Positions 21,573 through 33,400 of a DNA stretch of 64,000 bases are shown here, one piece after another (positions within the stretch are counted from its first letter, which is position 1; each line of letters begins with the position of its first letter). The notes beneath the pieces are model-generated. The model worked only from the letters and a program-made list of their open reading frames with translations, was not told where the DNA came from and did no database searches. Both the position numbers and the translations under genes were made by a program. The stretch comes from Megamerina dolium (taxonomy: Eukaryota > Arthropoda > Insecta > Diptera > Megamerinidae), in NCBI GenBank assembly GCA_963854835.1, contig OY978525.1:26559253-26623252 (forward strand). The letters are read 5' to 3'.

Positions 21573-24500
21573 TTATTGCTTTAGTAAATGTATTTCAACA
21601 GCGTTGTTGGCTCTCAAAACCACTAAATGCTGTTCACGAGAATTGCTTCTGGCCACAGTAATATCAATTATTGCTGATCTGCTACTTGTTGTATTCGATG
21701 ATTCTTCCAATTCGTGATCTAAATAGAAATCATAAGATCGAACATTACCGTTGGATAAAGCAAATAAACGCCACCCATTGCTAGATAATTCAAGGGTTTG
21801 TATTAAATGTTGTCGCAATGCCGAACCACTTAGTAGCACCTGTTGATCGTAGACACGTAATTCGAAGGGTTTCTTTTGATTCGTAATTAAATCAATACAA
21901 GCAGCGGTAGTTGGACGTTGCATATCGTACATTTGATTATAATTCATATCCATCTCTTCGAGAGAACGTCGTTCATTGAGTATAATATTTTGTATGGCAC
22001 ATGATTTTCCAGTCTCCAAATCGATATCGGGCTTTAAAACGGACGCAGAGGGCGTAAAAGTAGCCGCGTCCGAAGTAGTTGATAGATTACTACCGCCAGC
22101 TGCATCAGTCACAAGCATTTTTTGCTGATTACAATTTATTATCATAACTGAACCATTCGAAAGGCCAACAGCTAAATAATCTTCATTCGATAGTACTCGT
22201 AATGCAGTTGGAAATAGAAAACGGCTTTCATTGATGATAATCTTGTGGAAACGTTCCGTTTTAAGACTCTTCGAACAGACAAGTATAAAATTACGATTCA
22301 TACAAAGGTAGATTCGTTCACAACCGGTATCGATGCTACTGAAACGTAAGCCCTGCACACTTTGGCCGTTGGGTCGTCGTAAATTCGAGCCCATTTCATT
22401 TAGCTCGCGTAAGACTTCATCACTGTAGATATTTTTCTGAAAGAGCGATTTGGTTTTATTAAATTGAGTTTCGGTCTTCAGCACACCACGTTCCAGATAT
22501 TCACGAACATCACAAATTGAGCTTTGCACTAGTTTAACACGCGCCCACGGTGAATTATACTCAAATTTTGAACTCACATTTGGAGAGTTTCGTGATTTGT
22601 GCGAAATTGATGATGTAATTTCATATTGCTTCGATGGCGTCTCAACAAGAGTCCAAACAGTTAAGATGCCCGTTTCATTTAGCGATGCAAACTGGGGTGA
22701 ATAAAATGTGATACAATATATTGTGGTAAATTCGATTTTTAGAATACTCACCTGCAAACATTTATAATCTGCGAATGTATTTGCCAAACCGATGGTCTTG
22801 GTCGATATTCGAAAACTTTTCACATCGACCACAGCACCTAAATCCACTATTTTCTTTGCTTTATCGCCTGTTCCACCGGCCCAAGTGGGTACAATTGACT
22901 GAGTTGCCGCAAAGTGTGTGAGATACCCATCGAGCTTAGAACAATATGAATATGTTTCACGTAGATCCCACAACGCAATACTGCCATCCCGCAGACCACA
23001 TACAATAATATCCGACGAGTCATTACATATTTCAGCGCGACAAACATCAGTCCAAGTGGTCAGTAAACGTATCGGTTTGTTGCACTCATTGGTTGACCAA
23101 ATCATCAAGAGATTTGAAAAGTCTGAACGATAGACATCAGCTTCCGGCAGACTCTTATGTACTGTAATGATAATATTGTGTTGAGCGTTCGAAAAAACAC
23201 GCACCACATGTAAGGCGGTGAGAAATTTTGTATCCAGCTGGTAGAATCCATCTGAGATAGCCGGCAAATCATTCGACTCTTCTGTGGACGTGAGTTTTTC
23301 CTTTGCGCTTTTGGTTGAGCTCAAAACAGATGATATAAGCAGTGAGGAGTTTAATAAAAATGAATTCAATTTTTCAAAATCGACCTGCTTTCGCACACCT
23401 TTTAGTTCTATATTACGATTGCCCCTCTTCTGACGTAATACACTTAAAGCATTTAGACTGGCATCAAATTTATCCGGATTTGGTTGAGTAGTGGGAAGCT
23501 TATCTTCGGGAAATTCTCCGCAACAATTTTGCGTAGTCATTCCACTATTTAGACCCGTGACTAATTTTTGGACCGTCTGCAGATCATACTGTGGCGGATG
23601 TTGCGTCCACATCGAATGAACATCACATTCATCGGTTTGACAATCTGTTGACATACGATTCTCTTGGGTTTGCGTCGAGGTTTGTGCTGTGTTTAATTTA
23701 CCATAGGTTTGCATAAAAACATCATAACTTATTGGTTTCATGTCGAAGAGCGTAAAGGTAAGCGTATCAAATTGTATTTTCGACATCAGCTCTAAGCCGC
23801 GCTTGGTGATAATTGGCTTTGTATTAAAGTCAGCGTAACCACCATAATATGCAGTGCCACTGAGTTTTCTTGAAATTCCTGCCTTTGAAGCACTGCCATA
23901 TGTACTAATGCCCGAATCGAGTTGTTCGGAATTGGTATCTAAACTATCCAAGGGTTGCTGTTGGGATGCCATTGAGTTTTCTGAAAATTTCGTATTTTTA
24001 CGTGAATTCATTTCATAATGTCCAGAATCGAGTTTACGTTCTTTATCCTTTTGTATAACAGTTATTGGATATTGTGTAAGCTCTGATTCTTCTTCACTTT
24101 CAAGAGCGTCATCTGTATTTTTCATTTCATTGTCTTTATCAGTCCCATCGTCTTCTTCACCTTCTGATGTACTATCACCATTGCTGTCTTCATTCTCGGA
24201 TTCAGATGCCGTTGTCGTCGTAGCTGAATCATTCTGATTTGATGATTCTCCGGTCTCGAAATCAGATTCATATGATTCAAAATCATCTGAATAATTTGTT
24301 TCAACATCTTCACCATTTACAACACCAGCGATGTCAGAGGTGGCTTCTTGTTGCGTCCGGTTGCGTGTTCTTGAAGGGTCTCTTGATTTTCCTTTTGGTT
24401 GTTCAAAATTAACCTCAAACGCAACAGGCTCCCTCAATGATGCTAGTCTTTCCTCTTCGTCTGCTGTTTGTATTTGTTCTTCGATGCGTTTTTTAGCCGA

Positions 24501-25181
24501 TTCTCTACGTAATACAATAACCTCATCTGGTTCCAATATACGAGAATTTTTTCGTGTCCGCTTTTCATTGAAAACCTGTTCTTCGCTAGTCTTCTCTGAT
24601 AGCGTTTTCCTTGTTTTCGGAACTTCATCCTTTTCTGCAACTTCGTTCTGAATTGATTTACGTCTTGGTGGTGGAGATGCGACTGTTACATTGTGATACG
24701 TATCGAGTACAGCATTTGGCTTTGCGGATTCAATTTTCTTGGCAGCATTTAGCTTCACTGTCTCAACAATGGCCGCACTATGTTTTGCACGCAAGGGCTG
24801 TCCTGCAACTTTTGGTGAAGAAGTCGACACATTTTGATTTTTCGCTACTCTTCTACTCAGCGATGTGACACTCTTACTTGATGCTGCTGTCGGTGTTGGT
24901 GATACTTTTGTTGCGGCGCTGACGGTTGTCTTTACAATGACTTTTGTTCGTGATGAAGCAATTTTATCGGAATTTAATTTTGGTTTTAATGCATTTTTGG
25001 TTGTTGTCGTTGTTGTTGATTTGACAAGTTCAGTTTTTGAGCGCACGGGGATGGTTGTATTTCTTTCTTTTTCATCATTCCCCTTAGTTTTTGTTGATGC
25101 TGGGATTGTTTTAGTTTTTGCATCCGTTCGGGAAATTGTACCTTTTGCAACATTTGTTTTTGTAGTGGTTGTTTTTGGTTT
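21573..25181 (-). CDS. WDR60/DYNC2I1-like dynein-2 intermediate chain (5' exon(s) not found)
   Basis: In the WDR60 family this protein is an intermediate chain of cytoplasmic dynein-2, the retrograde motor of intraflagellar transport in cilia. Exon A is 25181-22752 and exon B is 22691-21573, with TAA at 21575-21573. Together they encode 1181-1182 aa. The acceptor before exon A ends TTCATTTCCAG; a second acceptor (TTTTTTGTAG) lies about 55 bp upstream and keeps the frame open. The order of parts is: a Lys/Thr/Ser-rich disordered N-terminus; an acidic stretch with NYSDDFESYESDFE (about 24255-24300); a conserved block with LTFTLFDMKPISYDVFM, STDCQTDE and MWTQHPPQYDL (about 23780-23590), which I take as the family signature; and a C-terminal WD40 half with GLRDGSIALWDLRE, ASLNETGILTVWTL and LAVGLSNGSVMII. 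The 60-nt intron 22692-22751 has no stop and keeps frame, so its retention would add 20 residues. AATAAA lies about 145 bp past the stop. The start codon was not identified. Confidence 0.85.
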   Translation of the reverse strand, partial: KPKTTTTKTNVAKGTISRTDAKTKTIPASTKTKGNDEKERNTTIPVRSKTELVKSTTTTTTKNALKPKLNSDKIASSRTKVIVKTTVSAATKVSPTPTAASSKSVTSLSRRVAKNQNVSTSSPKVAGQPLRAKHSAAIVETVKLNAAKKIESAKPNAVLDTYHNVTVASPPPRRKSIQNEVAEKDEVPKTRKTLSEKTSEEQVFNEKRTRKNSRILEPDEVIVLRRESAKKRIEEQIQTADEEERLASLREPVAFEVNFEQPKGKSRDPSRTRNRTQQEATSDIAGVVNGEDVETNYSDDFESYESDFETGESSNQNDSATTTTASESENEDSNGDSTSEGEEDDGTDKDNEMKNTDDALESEEESELTQYPITVIQKDKERKLDSGHYEMNSRKNTKFSENSMASQQQPLDSLDTNSEQLDSGISTYGSASKAGISRKLSGTAYYGGYADFNTKPIITKRGLELMSKIQFDTLTFTLFDMKPISYDVFMQTYGKLNTAQTSTQTQENRMSTDCQTDECDVHSMWTQHPPQYDLQTVQKLVTGLNSGMTTQNCCGEFPEDKLPTTQPNPDKFDASLNALSVLRQKRGNRNIELKGVRKQVDFEKLNSFLLNSSLLISSVLSSTKSAKEKLTSTEESNDLPAISDGFYQLDTKFLTALHVVRVFSNAQHNIIITVHKSLPEADVYRSDFSNLLMIWSTNECNKPIRLLTTWTDVCRAEICNDSSDIIVCGLRDGSIALWDLRETYSYCSKLDGYLTHFAATQSIVPTWAGGTGDKAKKIVDLGAVVDVKSFRISTKTIGLANTFADYKCLQVSILKIEFTTIYCITFYSPQFASLNETGILTVWTLVETPSKQYEITSSISHKSRNSPNVSSKFEYNSPWARVKLVQSSICDVREYLERGVLKTETQFNKTKSLFQKNIYSDEVLRELNEMGSNLRRPNGQSVQGLRFSSIDTGCERIYLCMNRNFILVCSKSLKTERFHKIIINESRFLFPTALRVLSNEDYLAVGLSNGSVMIINCNQQKMLVTDAAGGSNLSTTSDAATFTPSASVLKPDIDLETGKSCAIQNIILNERRSLEEMDMNYNQMYDMQRPTTAACIDLITNQKKPFELRVYDQQVLLSGSALRQHLIQTLELSSNGWRLFALSNGNVRSYDFYLDHELEESSNTTSSRSAIIDITVARSNSREQHLVVLRANNAVEIHLLKQ
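22692..22751 (-). other. 60-nt in-frame, stop-free intron in the WDR60-like gene
   Basis: The donor is CAG|GTGAGT and the acceptor TTCACCCCAG|TTT, both in phase 0. The 20 codons between are open. The flanking protein reads DYKCLQ then FASLNETG, which fits a WD blade when spliced. Confidence 0.75.
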
Positions 25182-25259
25182 CTGGAAATGAATTAAACAA
25201 AATCGTTTCAAATAAACTTTTAGCAGCGAACCTCTACAAAAAACATAAAAAGTGAACAT

Positions 25260-27414
25260 ATTTAGAAATCCACTATTTTAAAGTTAACAAAGCGGAAATA
25301 TGAATTAAAAAATAAAACAAAACAAATTGCCTCGTAGTTATAATCAAAATTAATATTATTTCATAGTTAGAATTGGTTTTTTGTTAGGTTTTTTTATGGG
25401 ATATACATATGACAAACAATTCTTAATTCTCATTAGAAATTGTGATTGGCACATATATCTACAATAACGCTTGAAATTTCGTTTTTCCTGCCAATAATAA
25501 TATAATATTTATGAAATGTCTTACGCGTTTTTTGGTTAATTTTTTCGTTGTACGTTTTTTTCATGTTTCTATAATTTCTTCTGCTTTTCTGTACTTTCAT
25601 GTATCTATATCATCATGTTTTTGAGGTGAAATAATTATCAATTGCTGAGTGTATAACCATTTTTAGTTCCAATAGTAAGCGAACATATTTAATGTAGCTA
25701 ATGGGTTCGTTCAGCCAACTGGTCCCACAGTAAACATGTTCAGTGAGTGCTTTTACTGAGCGATTAATTTTGTTGAACGTTTAGATGGTTGGAACAAATC
25801 TATCTGACAAACCAATATATCTATTGAATTGTCATCGCAAGCACATTGAATTAAAAATAGTTTTAAATTTTACCGATTCATTTCTCTCAAATATGGCATC
25901 CGCTCAGAAAACATATTTAGTGGGCGCTAAGTATTCATTGCATCATCATTGTATACGTTCACTGAATATGTTTACTGAGTGCTCAGTTCGCTGAGCGTAC
26001 CAAATGATTTAGTAAATTTAAGTGGTCGGAAACCAAAAAACAAAATGATCTTCTTCTACCTCATATGAGAAGTTTCTGGTCACATTAGGTATGATCAAAC
26101 TTCATGTACATCTGTGTCAACAGATGTTCAAACAAGTTGCAACAATACTGGTAATATAGTAGTTGTAGAGTAGCTAGCGAACGAGCTCATTAATGCATTG
26201 AATGCATAATGAATTTCATTCAATAACAAAACGATCGTGCGAATTGAGGGCGGTGTACTGCTACTGCCTTGGACATTTTTTCCGTTTCGTTTGTGCAATA
26301 TTAATTTCTCATTTGTATTTTAACTACTTTGAACTATGTACCATATAAATGTATAGATGAAATGAAACGAAGTGCCTATACGAAATATGTGAATATGTGA
26401 AACATCACGAAATACTTGCGAGTATACAGTAGCTTCAAAAAGAGTAAATATTATTTGTGCTTTTGTGAAAGACAATTTTGTGAACTTTAATTTAATAATT
26501 GTGAATCTCTAATGTAAGTAAATAGAATATGTGAAATTTATCTTTTTCTACATACGATAGGATATTTTGCCTAAAAGCATTATATTGCTTCAGTGAAATT
26601 TCTTACATTTGTTATCGCTTGCTGCTGCTGTGTTTTTCTTTGTGACGGTTTTGACATTGCTCTTTATTTTACGTATACAATTTCTTTGTTGTCCTATTAA
26701 CTTTTCCGCTTTGTTAAATAAATAAATGTTATTATTTGCAATATGGTTTCTATTACTACGTGTGTAATCAATGAATTGAATTAATATTCGTGTTCACTTG
26801 TTATTTTTGATTAGGCTACTTTGAAATTCTTTGTTGTGGCATCAGTAGTTTACATGACAACCAAGTGCCGCTACCGCGCAGTTCAGCTGTGAATATGAGT
26901 GAAATGAGGAATTGAAACAAAACAATGAAGTAAATAAATAACAATAACAACTAGAAGAATAGGAAAACAAAAGCAAACTTATAAACAAACTATAATGAAA
27001 CATATGTTTTTCATCTGTCATCACTTTCGAAGGGTTTCGAACAGTTTAAACAGAGAAGAAACTATTCATAAGGGGTTTAGATACAAGGCCAGGGATGTTT
27101 TGCGATTATATGAGAAATTAGTGATTTTTAAAACTTTTGTATGAATTGTATATTGCCATATACACACATATAGTTATTTCTATAATATATTTTTTTTATT
27201 AAGTAATTTTTATTATTAGGTAATAATATTAATTTGAGCTTATTGGTAGTACAGTACAGTAATATCACATTAATTATAGTAAATTAATTGCGTTTGTTTT
27301 CATTGCTTTTTGAAATTCAGTTAACAAAAACAAAAAAGAAAAAACGTTTAAAATTTAATGACTTTTCACTGAGATTGAGAAATGTGCAGAGATATTTTCG
27401 TTCATTCATTGATA
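25260..27414. other. space between WDR60-like gene and Tsf3; probable WDR60 5' region
   Basis: The missing first exon(s) of the WDR60-like gene should lie here or beyond, but no convincing start was found. A MITE end of the TAGTTATAATCAAAATTAA type lies at 25330-25376. A weak inverted pair with GTAAACATGTTCAGTGA occurs at about 25730 and 25965. The minus-strand AATAAA candidates at 27214-27209 and 27200-27195 suit the Tsf3 3' end. Confidence 0.5.
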
Positions 27415-30400
27415 TTAAATCCATAAAATTTTTATCGAAATATAATATGATAAAATCAATATACTAATACTGCTCCATAAGGACGCCAACACTTTATGTG
27501 CTGCACTCTTTTCCGAATTCTGATATTCTTGCATCACATATTTGGCATATACATTTTCCATGGTACGTTTGGCTGGATCTTTCTGAATTTCGATTAAGCC
27601 TCGTAAGCCGTCTGTTTCATCATGGAACATTATATTTTGTTGTCTGTCAAATGTACCATACATTGTAAAAGGCCTTGTTTGAGCTTTATATTTTTTCCCA
27701 AATAGACGATCCATATCACGTAGAACATTGTAGATTTCATGATGACGCATTGACGTCGAATTGTGTGTCATTACATGACCACGAGTTGTCCAATGCATAT
27801 AACAGTATTCGAATTTACTACCGCGCTCATTTGCACCGTAAGGACATAATACGTTGAATGATTTAAAACCGGTGGTACGTGCCCAAGGTGATGTTAGATT
27901 ACCCACTGTATACTGTTTATATATCGCTGAGCTCAAAAATGCAACATCAGCTCCTTCGGCCAAACAACGGAGTGCACCTTCATCGCCACGATAATCATTG
28001 GAACAGTGATCTTTGCCTTGTGGATGCCACGTACATGACTCTGGATGGAAATAATTGCGTACAGAGGTTTTCGTTTGTGTTAAATTGGCTATTGTCTCCT
28101 GCGCAGACAAATATGCCGCACCTTCATATGAGGGAAAACATGCTTTCGCTCCCTTGAGATCCGTGAATTTTGAATATTTTGAATCCTTGTGCGTGACAGC
28201 TATTACGGTGTAACGTTGATGCATATCTTGTGAATATTCAAAAAGCACAGCACTAAGATTGTAATCGCGTTGTGCCTTAATACGATTCTCATGATCCACA
28301 ATCACTACATCGGCAGTTTTGTATTGTGTGTCATCCAAACAAGTTTCCAGATTGGTTGAGCGTATACATTGAATATTCGGCTCTATGCCGTACACCGTTG
28401 AGGCTTCTTGCAGCCACGAGCATTTTATGTGCTCTATTATAGAGGTGGTACAATAGATTATGGAGCGTGGTGGATTACATTCTGGGAAACTGTATGCACT
28501 TTGGAAGGCAGTTGCCTGATCCAAATAGTCATCAATGGGTATAACATTGTCCAGCGAGACAATATCAATGTGAGATGTTTCCAGCAACATCAGAAGAGAA
28601 TTTTCCCAACCGTTTGGATCATCGTGCGACAATTTCGACACAAGACTTTGTACTTGAGCAGCATGAGTCCGACGTGCAGCAATCACAGGCCACGGTTTAG
28701 CGACCCAAACACATGTCTTGGTTGAATTGATCGGTTGAAGGTGACCATCGGGACAAAGAAAACTATATTCGGATTGTTCGGCCTGTGGGACTAATCCTGT
28801 TTGCTGTAACACATAAAATATATACATTGTATAATATTAACTTAAGAATGTGAGAGCTAAAATACAATACAATGATACATACACCAAAATGACTGCGTAC
28901 ATCGTCCAAACGAGCCCACGCCACATCACCACCACCGCTAGTTAAACAATACAAAGCACCGCGTCGACCCCAATGCTTATCACCGACACTACAACGATAT
29001 GGATCATAGCACATTTGACACAGTGATGGATAACGATCTTTTAGCGAACGATCCTGTTGCGGATCTGGCACCCATGGTCCGGCTTTACAACTTGGTCCAA
29101 AATATTTTGCTGAGGCACGAATACGATCTTCGGTCAATGATATTTCTGGATCGCAAGATTTTGCCACTAATGTTGACTCGAAATACTAAAGCAAATAAAA
29201 TGGAGGGCGAAGGTAATATGTAGTAATTTGAATGGCGTAGTTACATGTTATTAAAACAATGATTTTTTCTTACATTAGCCAACACCTCGGTCCAATGTCC
29301 TTCAAGATTATAACCGGGATGACAAAGTTTGGTACCATGCAAATCGTTTACCGTGTGTATATTAGCTTCATTATCGACGACAGCGACAACTTCGTATTCG
29401 AAATTGGAATTATGCGTTCGCAACTCGCTCGTCACCAAAATTTCAACGCTAGCCCAACGGGCTGCTATTAAATCTTCTGATGATAGGACACCAAAGTGTG
29501 CAGTACCTTTATGAATGCGACGTACGCAATCGAGTCGATCGACACCTATTACACAAATTATATTGCTTGTTGCTTCCAAAATTGGACAGAATTTTGGCGC
29601 TTTGCGATAATTGCCCCGCGGCTCAACAATACAAACACGTACTGTAATGAGAGGATTAAATAAAAATTATATAAGATATACATAAATTTCTTTTGATGTT
29701 ATGGCTTATGGAACAAAAATCATATACATACATATGTAAAATTGAACGATTGTGTATAGAGGGGAGCAGGAAATCATCACAATTTCGTTTAGTTTTGGTG
29801 GAAGCAAAGCAAAAAATGATTGCCAAGTTTGTAATCACAATAACATAATGTACAGATCTGAATTTACTACGCGCTTGGATGTATGCAACACTAAAAACCT
29901 GTAGCTTATGTTTGCCATGCAAATGTAATACAGATTTGACACTTCAACCAGCTGATTCAGACTATAATATGGAAATCGTTCGCAATTGATTGGAAATGTT
30001 TGTTTTTTTGAATTCTTGTAAGATCATCTGCAATCTGTGGATACCGCTACTTTGTTTCGTCGATATATTTTTCGATTTAATATGATTTCGTCAATGCGAT
30101 ACGATGCAATACGTTTAGACCAATTTCATAATTTGAATATTATAATTAAAGTTTAAATTAATTAATTAAAAAGGCAAGCAATTGGAAAATTAAATTAAAG
30201 GTACTGGCTTGTATTTACGTTTTAACTATTTTAAAATCGTTCATTTGAATTCTGCAAAAAGAAATAAAAATACACAAATTTCAAATATCTAGCAATTGGA
30301 AATATTGTCAGTTATCAGTTAATACAAAAAAAATTAAAATATAACAAAAAATAACTATTGGAAAACCGGTAAAACAAAATTAAACAATATGAAAAATGAA

Positions 30401-33400
30401 AGCGATAGCGAATCATTTGAATATCTTTATAAATGATATTGGTCATCAGTTGTTATGTATTGTAGATTTGTATTGATAAGCATTGCTGATCCCGGGATCC
30501 GAACTAATTTTTTGTTGCAGGTTTTTAGAAAACTATTAGAAATATTTTACGTCAAAAATTCTATAATCATGCTTATAAATATTTAGAACTCGAACAAGCT
30601 GCATTTTTTTATGCAACAATAATTTGCAATAATTTGATTCTTAATTCTTTTTAATTGAAACCGAGTTTCAATTCATTACATATTTTGCTAAGAAGAATCT
30701 TTCAAAAGAATGCAATTAATTTTTCAAACAGATCTGTCAAATAGTTTCTGTCATTTACGTCATTTTTTGTAAAAATGATAAAAAGTATTTTTCGTATGCT
30801 CATTAAACAGAATTTTCTATTCGAAAAAACCATAATTCAAGCCAAGCAAAAGCTTGAAAACTACTTTGAGAATTCTTTGCCACCGATGGGAACCATCCTC
30901 CAGTGGTTTGTTCAATTTCATTGCGATTTTACCAGAAAGCCCGCTTTGGTGTCTCAGTTTAGGTTATCACATTAAAAACGGTCGATAAAATCCAAGGTAT
31001 GCTATTGGACATTAGGCAAGGGAAGTACGGGAAACGTGGCAGCAAGATAGGTACCCTATTTGCTTACAATTGATAAACAAACGCAGTGGTTTGGCAATCT
31101 CAAAGGTGATGTTCAATCGTAGTCTGCATGAGTTTTTGCGCATTTTCCTAACTGTAATAAAATATTGATTCTGACAACACACCAGAGATTAAGGAACAGT
31201 CTATACATTATAATTCTCGTGGTGAATCGAAGCAGCAGAAGGCAAAGGTGAGCCAATTAGGTCTTGGCGACATCTTTTTAGGGTGCCTCCCAAAGGGAAA
31301 AGGTATAAACACTCACCGGCGCCCATTATGCATACTTGTTGGATAGATTCGAAACATAATATTCCGCCAGGGCAACGCACTGGAAAAAAAATCCACTGTG
31401 GCAATGGCGAAATGGCATGAGTTAGGTTATGCATTTCTCTCTCATCCAGCATATTCTGCAGATTTAGCTCCTTGTGATTATTTGCTCCTTCCAAATATGA
31501 AGAAATGTCTCGGCAGCAAGAGCATACCATATTCTAAAGGTACAAGGTATAAAACGGCAGTCTTACGTTGACTATTATTTTCCAAAAACTTTTAAATGCA
31601 TTTAATGCGATTATCCATCATCCGTGAGAATGTGTGCCGCCATTGTACGGTTGTCATTTTCAATTTGATTAGGTACAAGTCAAAATGAGACTCGTTCAAA
31701 TATTCAAATTCATCGGCTTGGAATAATTAATAATTAAAATACATTGATATGAATTTTCTTTGACAGGCAGATGTTAATTTGCAATTTTTATATGAATTAC
31801 AAAGAAAGAAAAAGAATTGTAATTAGAAATATCGTTTTTTAGGGTATTTTAAGAAATTTTGTAAATTTGGTATTAATTTAGGTGTTCTTTTATATTTTAT
31901 TGCTTTCAAAAATCACGAAAATTTCGGGATTATCAAGATGTATGAAAACTGGCATTCTTAATGTGTTTGGATGTGAGTAAAGTTGTATGTATTGCCAAAA
32001 AAATATTGAAATAACAATAATAAGAAGCATTCGTAAAATGCAAACCAAGTGTTGATTATAATCTTTTGGACGTTTAAAATTAGTTTACGTGTGTTGTGTA
32101 CGCTATATTGACCTTGAAATATGCATATGCATATACGAGTACATATGAATGTATAGGAGATGTCTAAACCGCATTGCCGGTTTTCTATGATTGCGTCAAC
32201 GCAGACGCCCAAATGTTTTATTTACCACGACCACGACCAGTTGCATCTTAATTCGTACCTACATATGAGCGAGTATTACTCATAACGCCAGTACAACAAT
32301 GAAGGATGATATATAGGTAAAAACATTTTAATATTTAAAACAACACGTACGCACATCCAATGATTTATTATTAGTTGTCATCATTGACGTTTTATATTTG
32401 TATGCATACATACGAGTATGTGTAAATCCCCAACTAATCATTTTATCTATGCACTAGTATATTGTGCATATGTGAGACTTTGTGGCTTCATTGCTATATT
32501 TAGCAAAAATGTTTACATTGAACATTTTAGCAAATTGTATATCGGAATGGTCAATATCAATTATAAACATACGTACCATACATATGTGCGTATGCACTGT
32601 ACGTAAGTATAAAATCATAAGTAAAGTAACGTAATGTAACCATCACCTGTTCTCTCCCTATGTTTTATATTTCGATTTGTTCACATCATGCTCGTACACA
32701 CACTAAATGATAATAACTGGTTTTTTGCATTTTTTGTATCGTCGTCTGTTGTTGTTTTTTTTTTGGATTCTGTTGATTGGTTACGCGTTATTGTTTTTCA
32801 TATATACTTGGGGAATTTTAGGTAGTCGATTTTTTTTTTCTTGGATTTTGAATGATTTCTTTGGAAATGTGTGTATTTGGATACTTGTGTAAATTATTCT
32901 ACCTTTAATGTTTTAATATTCGTAGTGACAAAAAAAAAACACGTTGCTGGCGTTTGTTTTGAATAAGGTGCCTTTTTCAGGTTGTTTTGAGAATTTGGGT
33001 GGCATTATTATATGTAGGTTAATGGTGATTCTCTCTTTGCGCACGTGTTTGCGAGACAGAGTGCGAAAGATTGGATGCTATTTATAAACTAGTTATTTTC
33101 TAAAGATCTTACATAATATATGAATAAATTCATAATTAAAAAAATAATATTATATTTACTAATTAAAAAATTATGAAATTAAGCTTTAATAAGATTTAGA
33201 CGAAAGAAAAAAACACAATATTTTTGAGATGGACAGACTGACAGATGTTATTTTGCCCGTGTGTAATCGAACAAACTGGTTTTTACTGACGACAAGCTTG
33301 TTTTAACAATAATTTTTTTTATCCACTTCATATATTATTTCCCTACAAATTCACGTTAATTATCACCAACCTGAATCTATAATTTATGTTCTATTTTTTT

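Noticed and set aside
25730..25995. possible MITE with GTAAACATGTTCAGTGA in both orientations
   Set aside because: The inverted match is short and imperfect, no target duplication can be read and no second copy is seen.
26440..26520. possible plus-strand 5' UTR exon ending AAT|GTAAGT
   Set aside because: No downstream plus-strand coding exon was found to join it.
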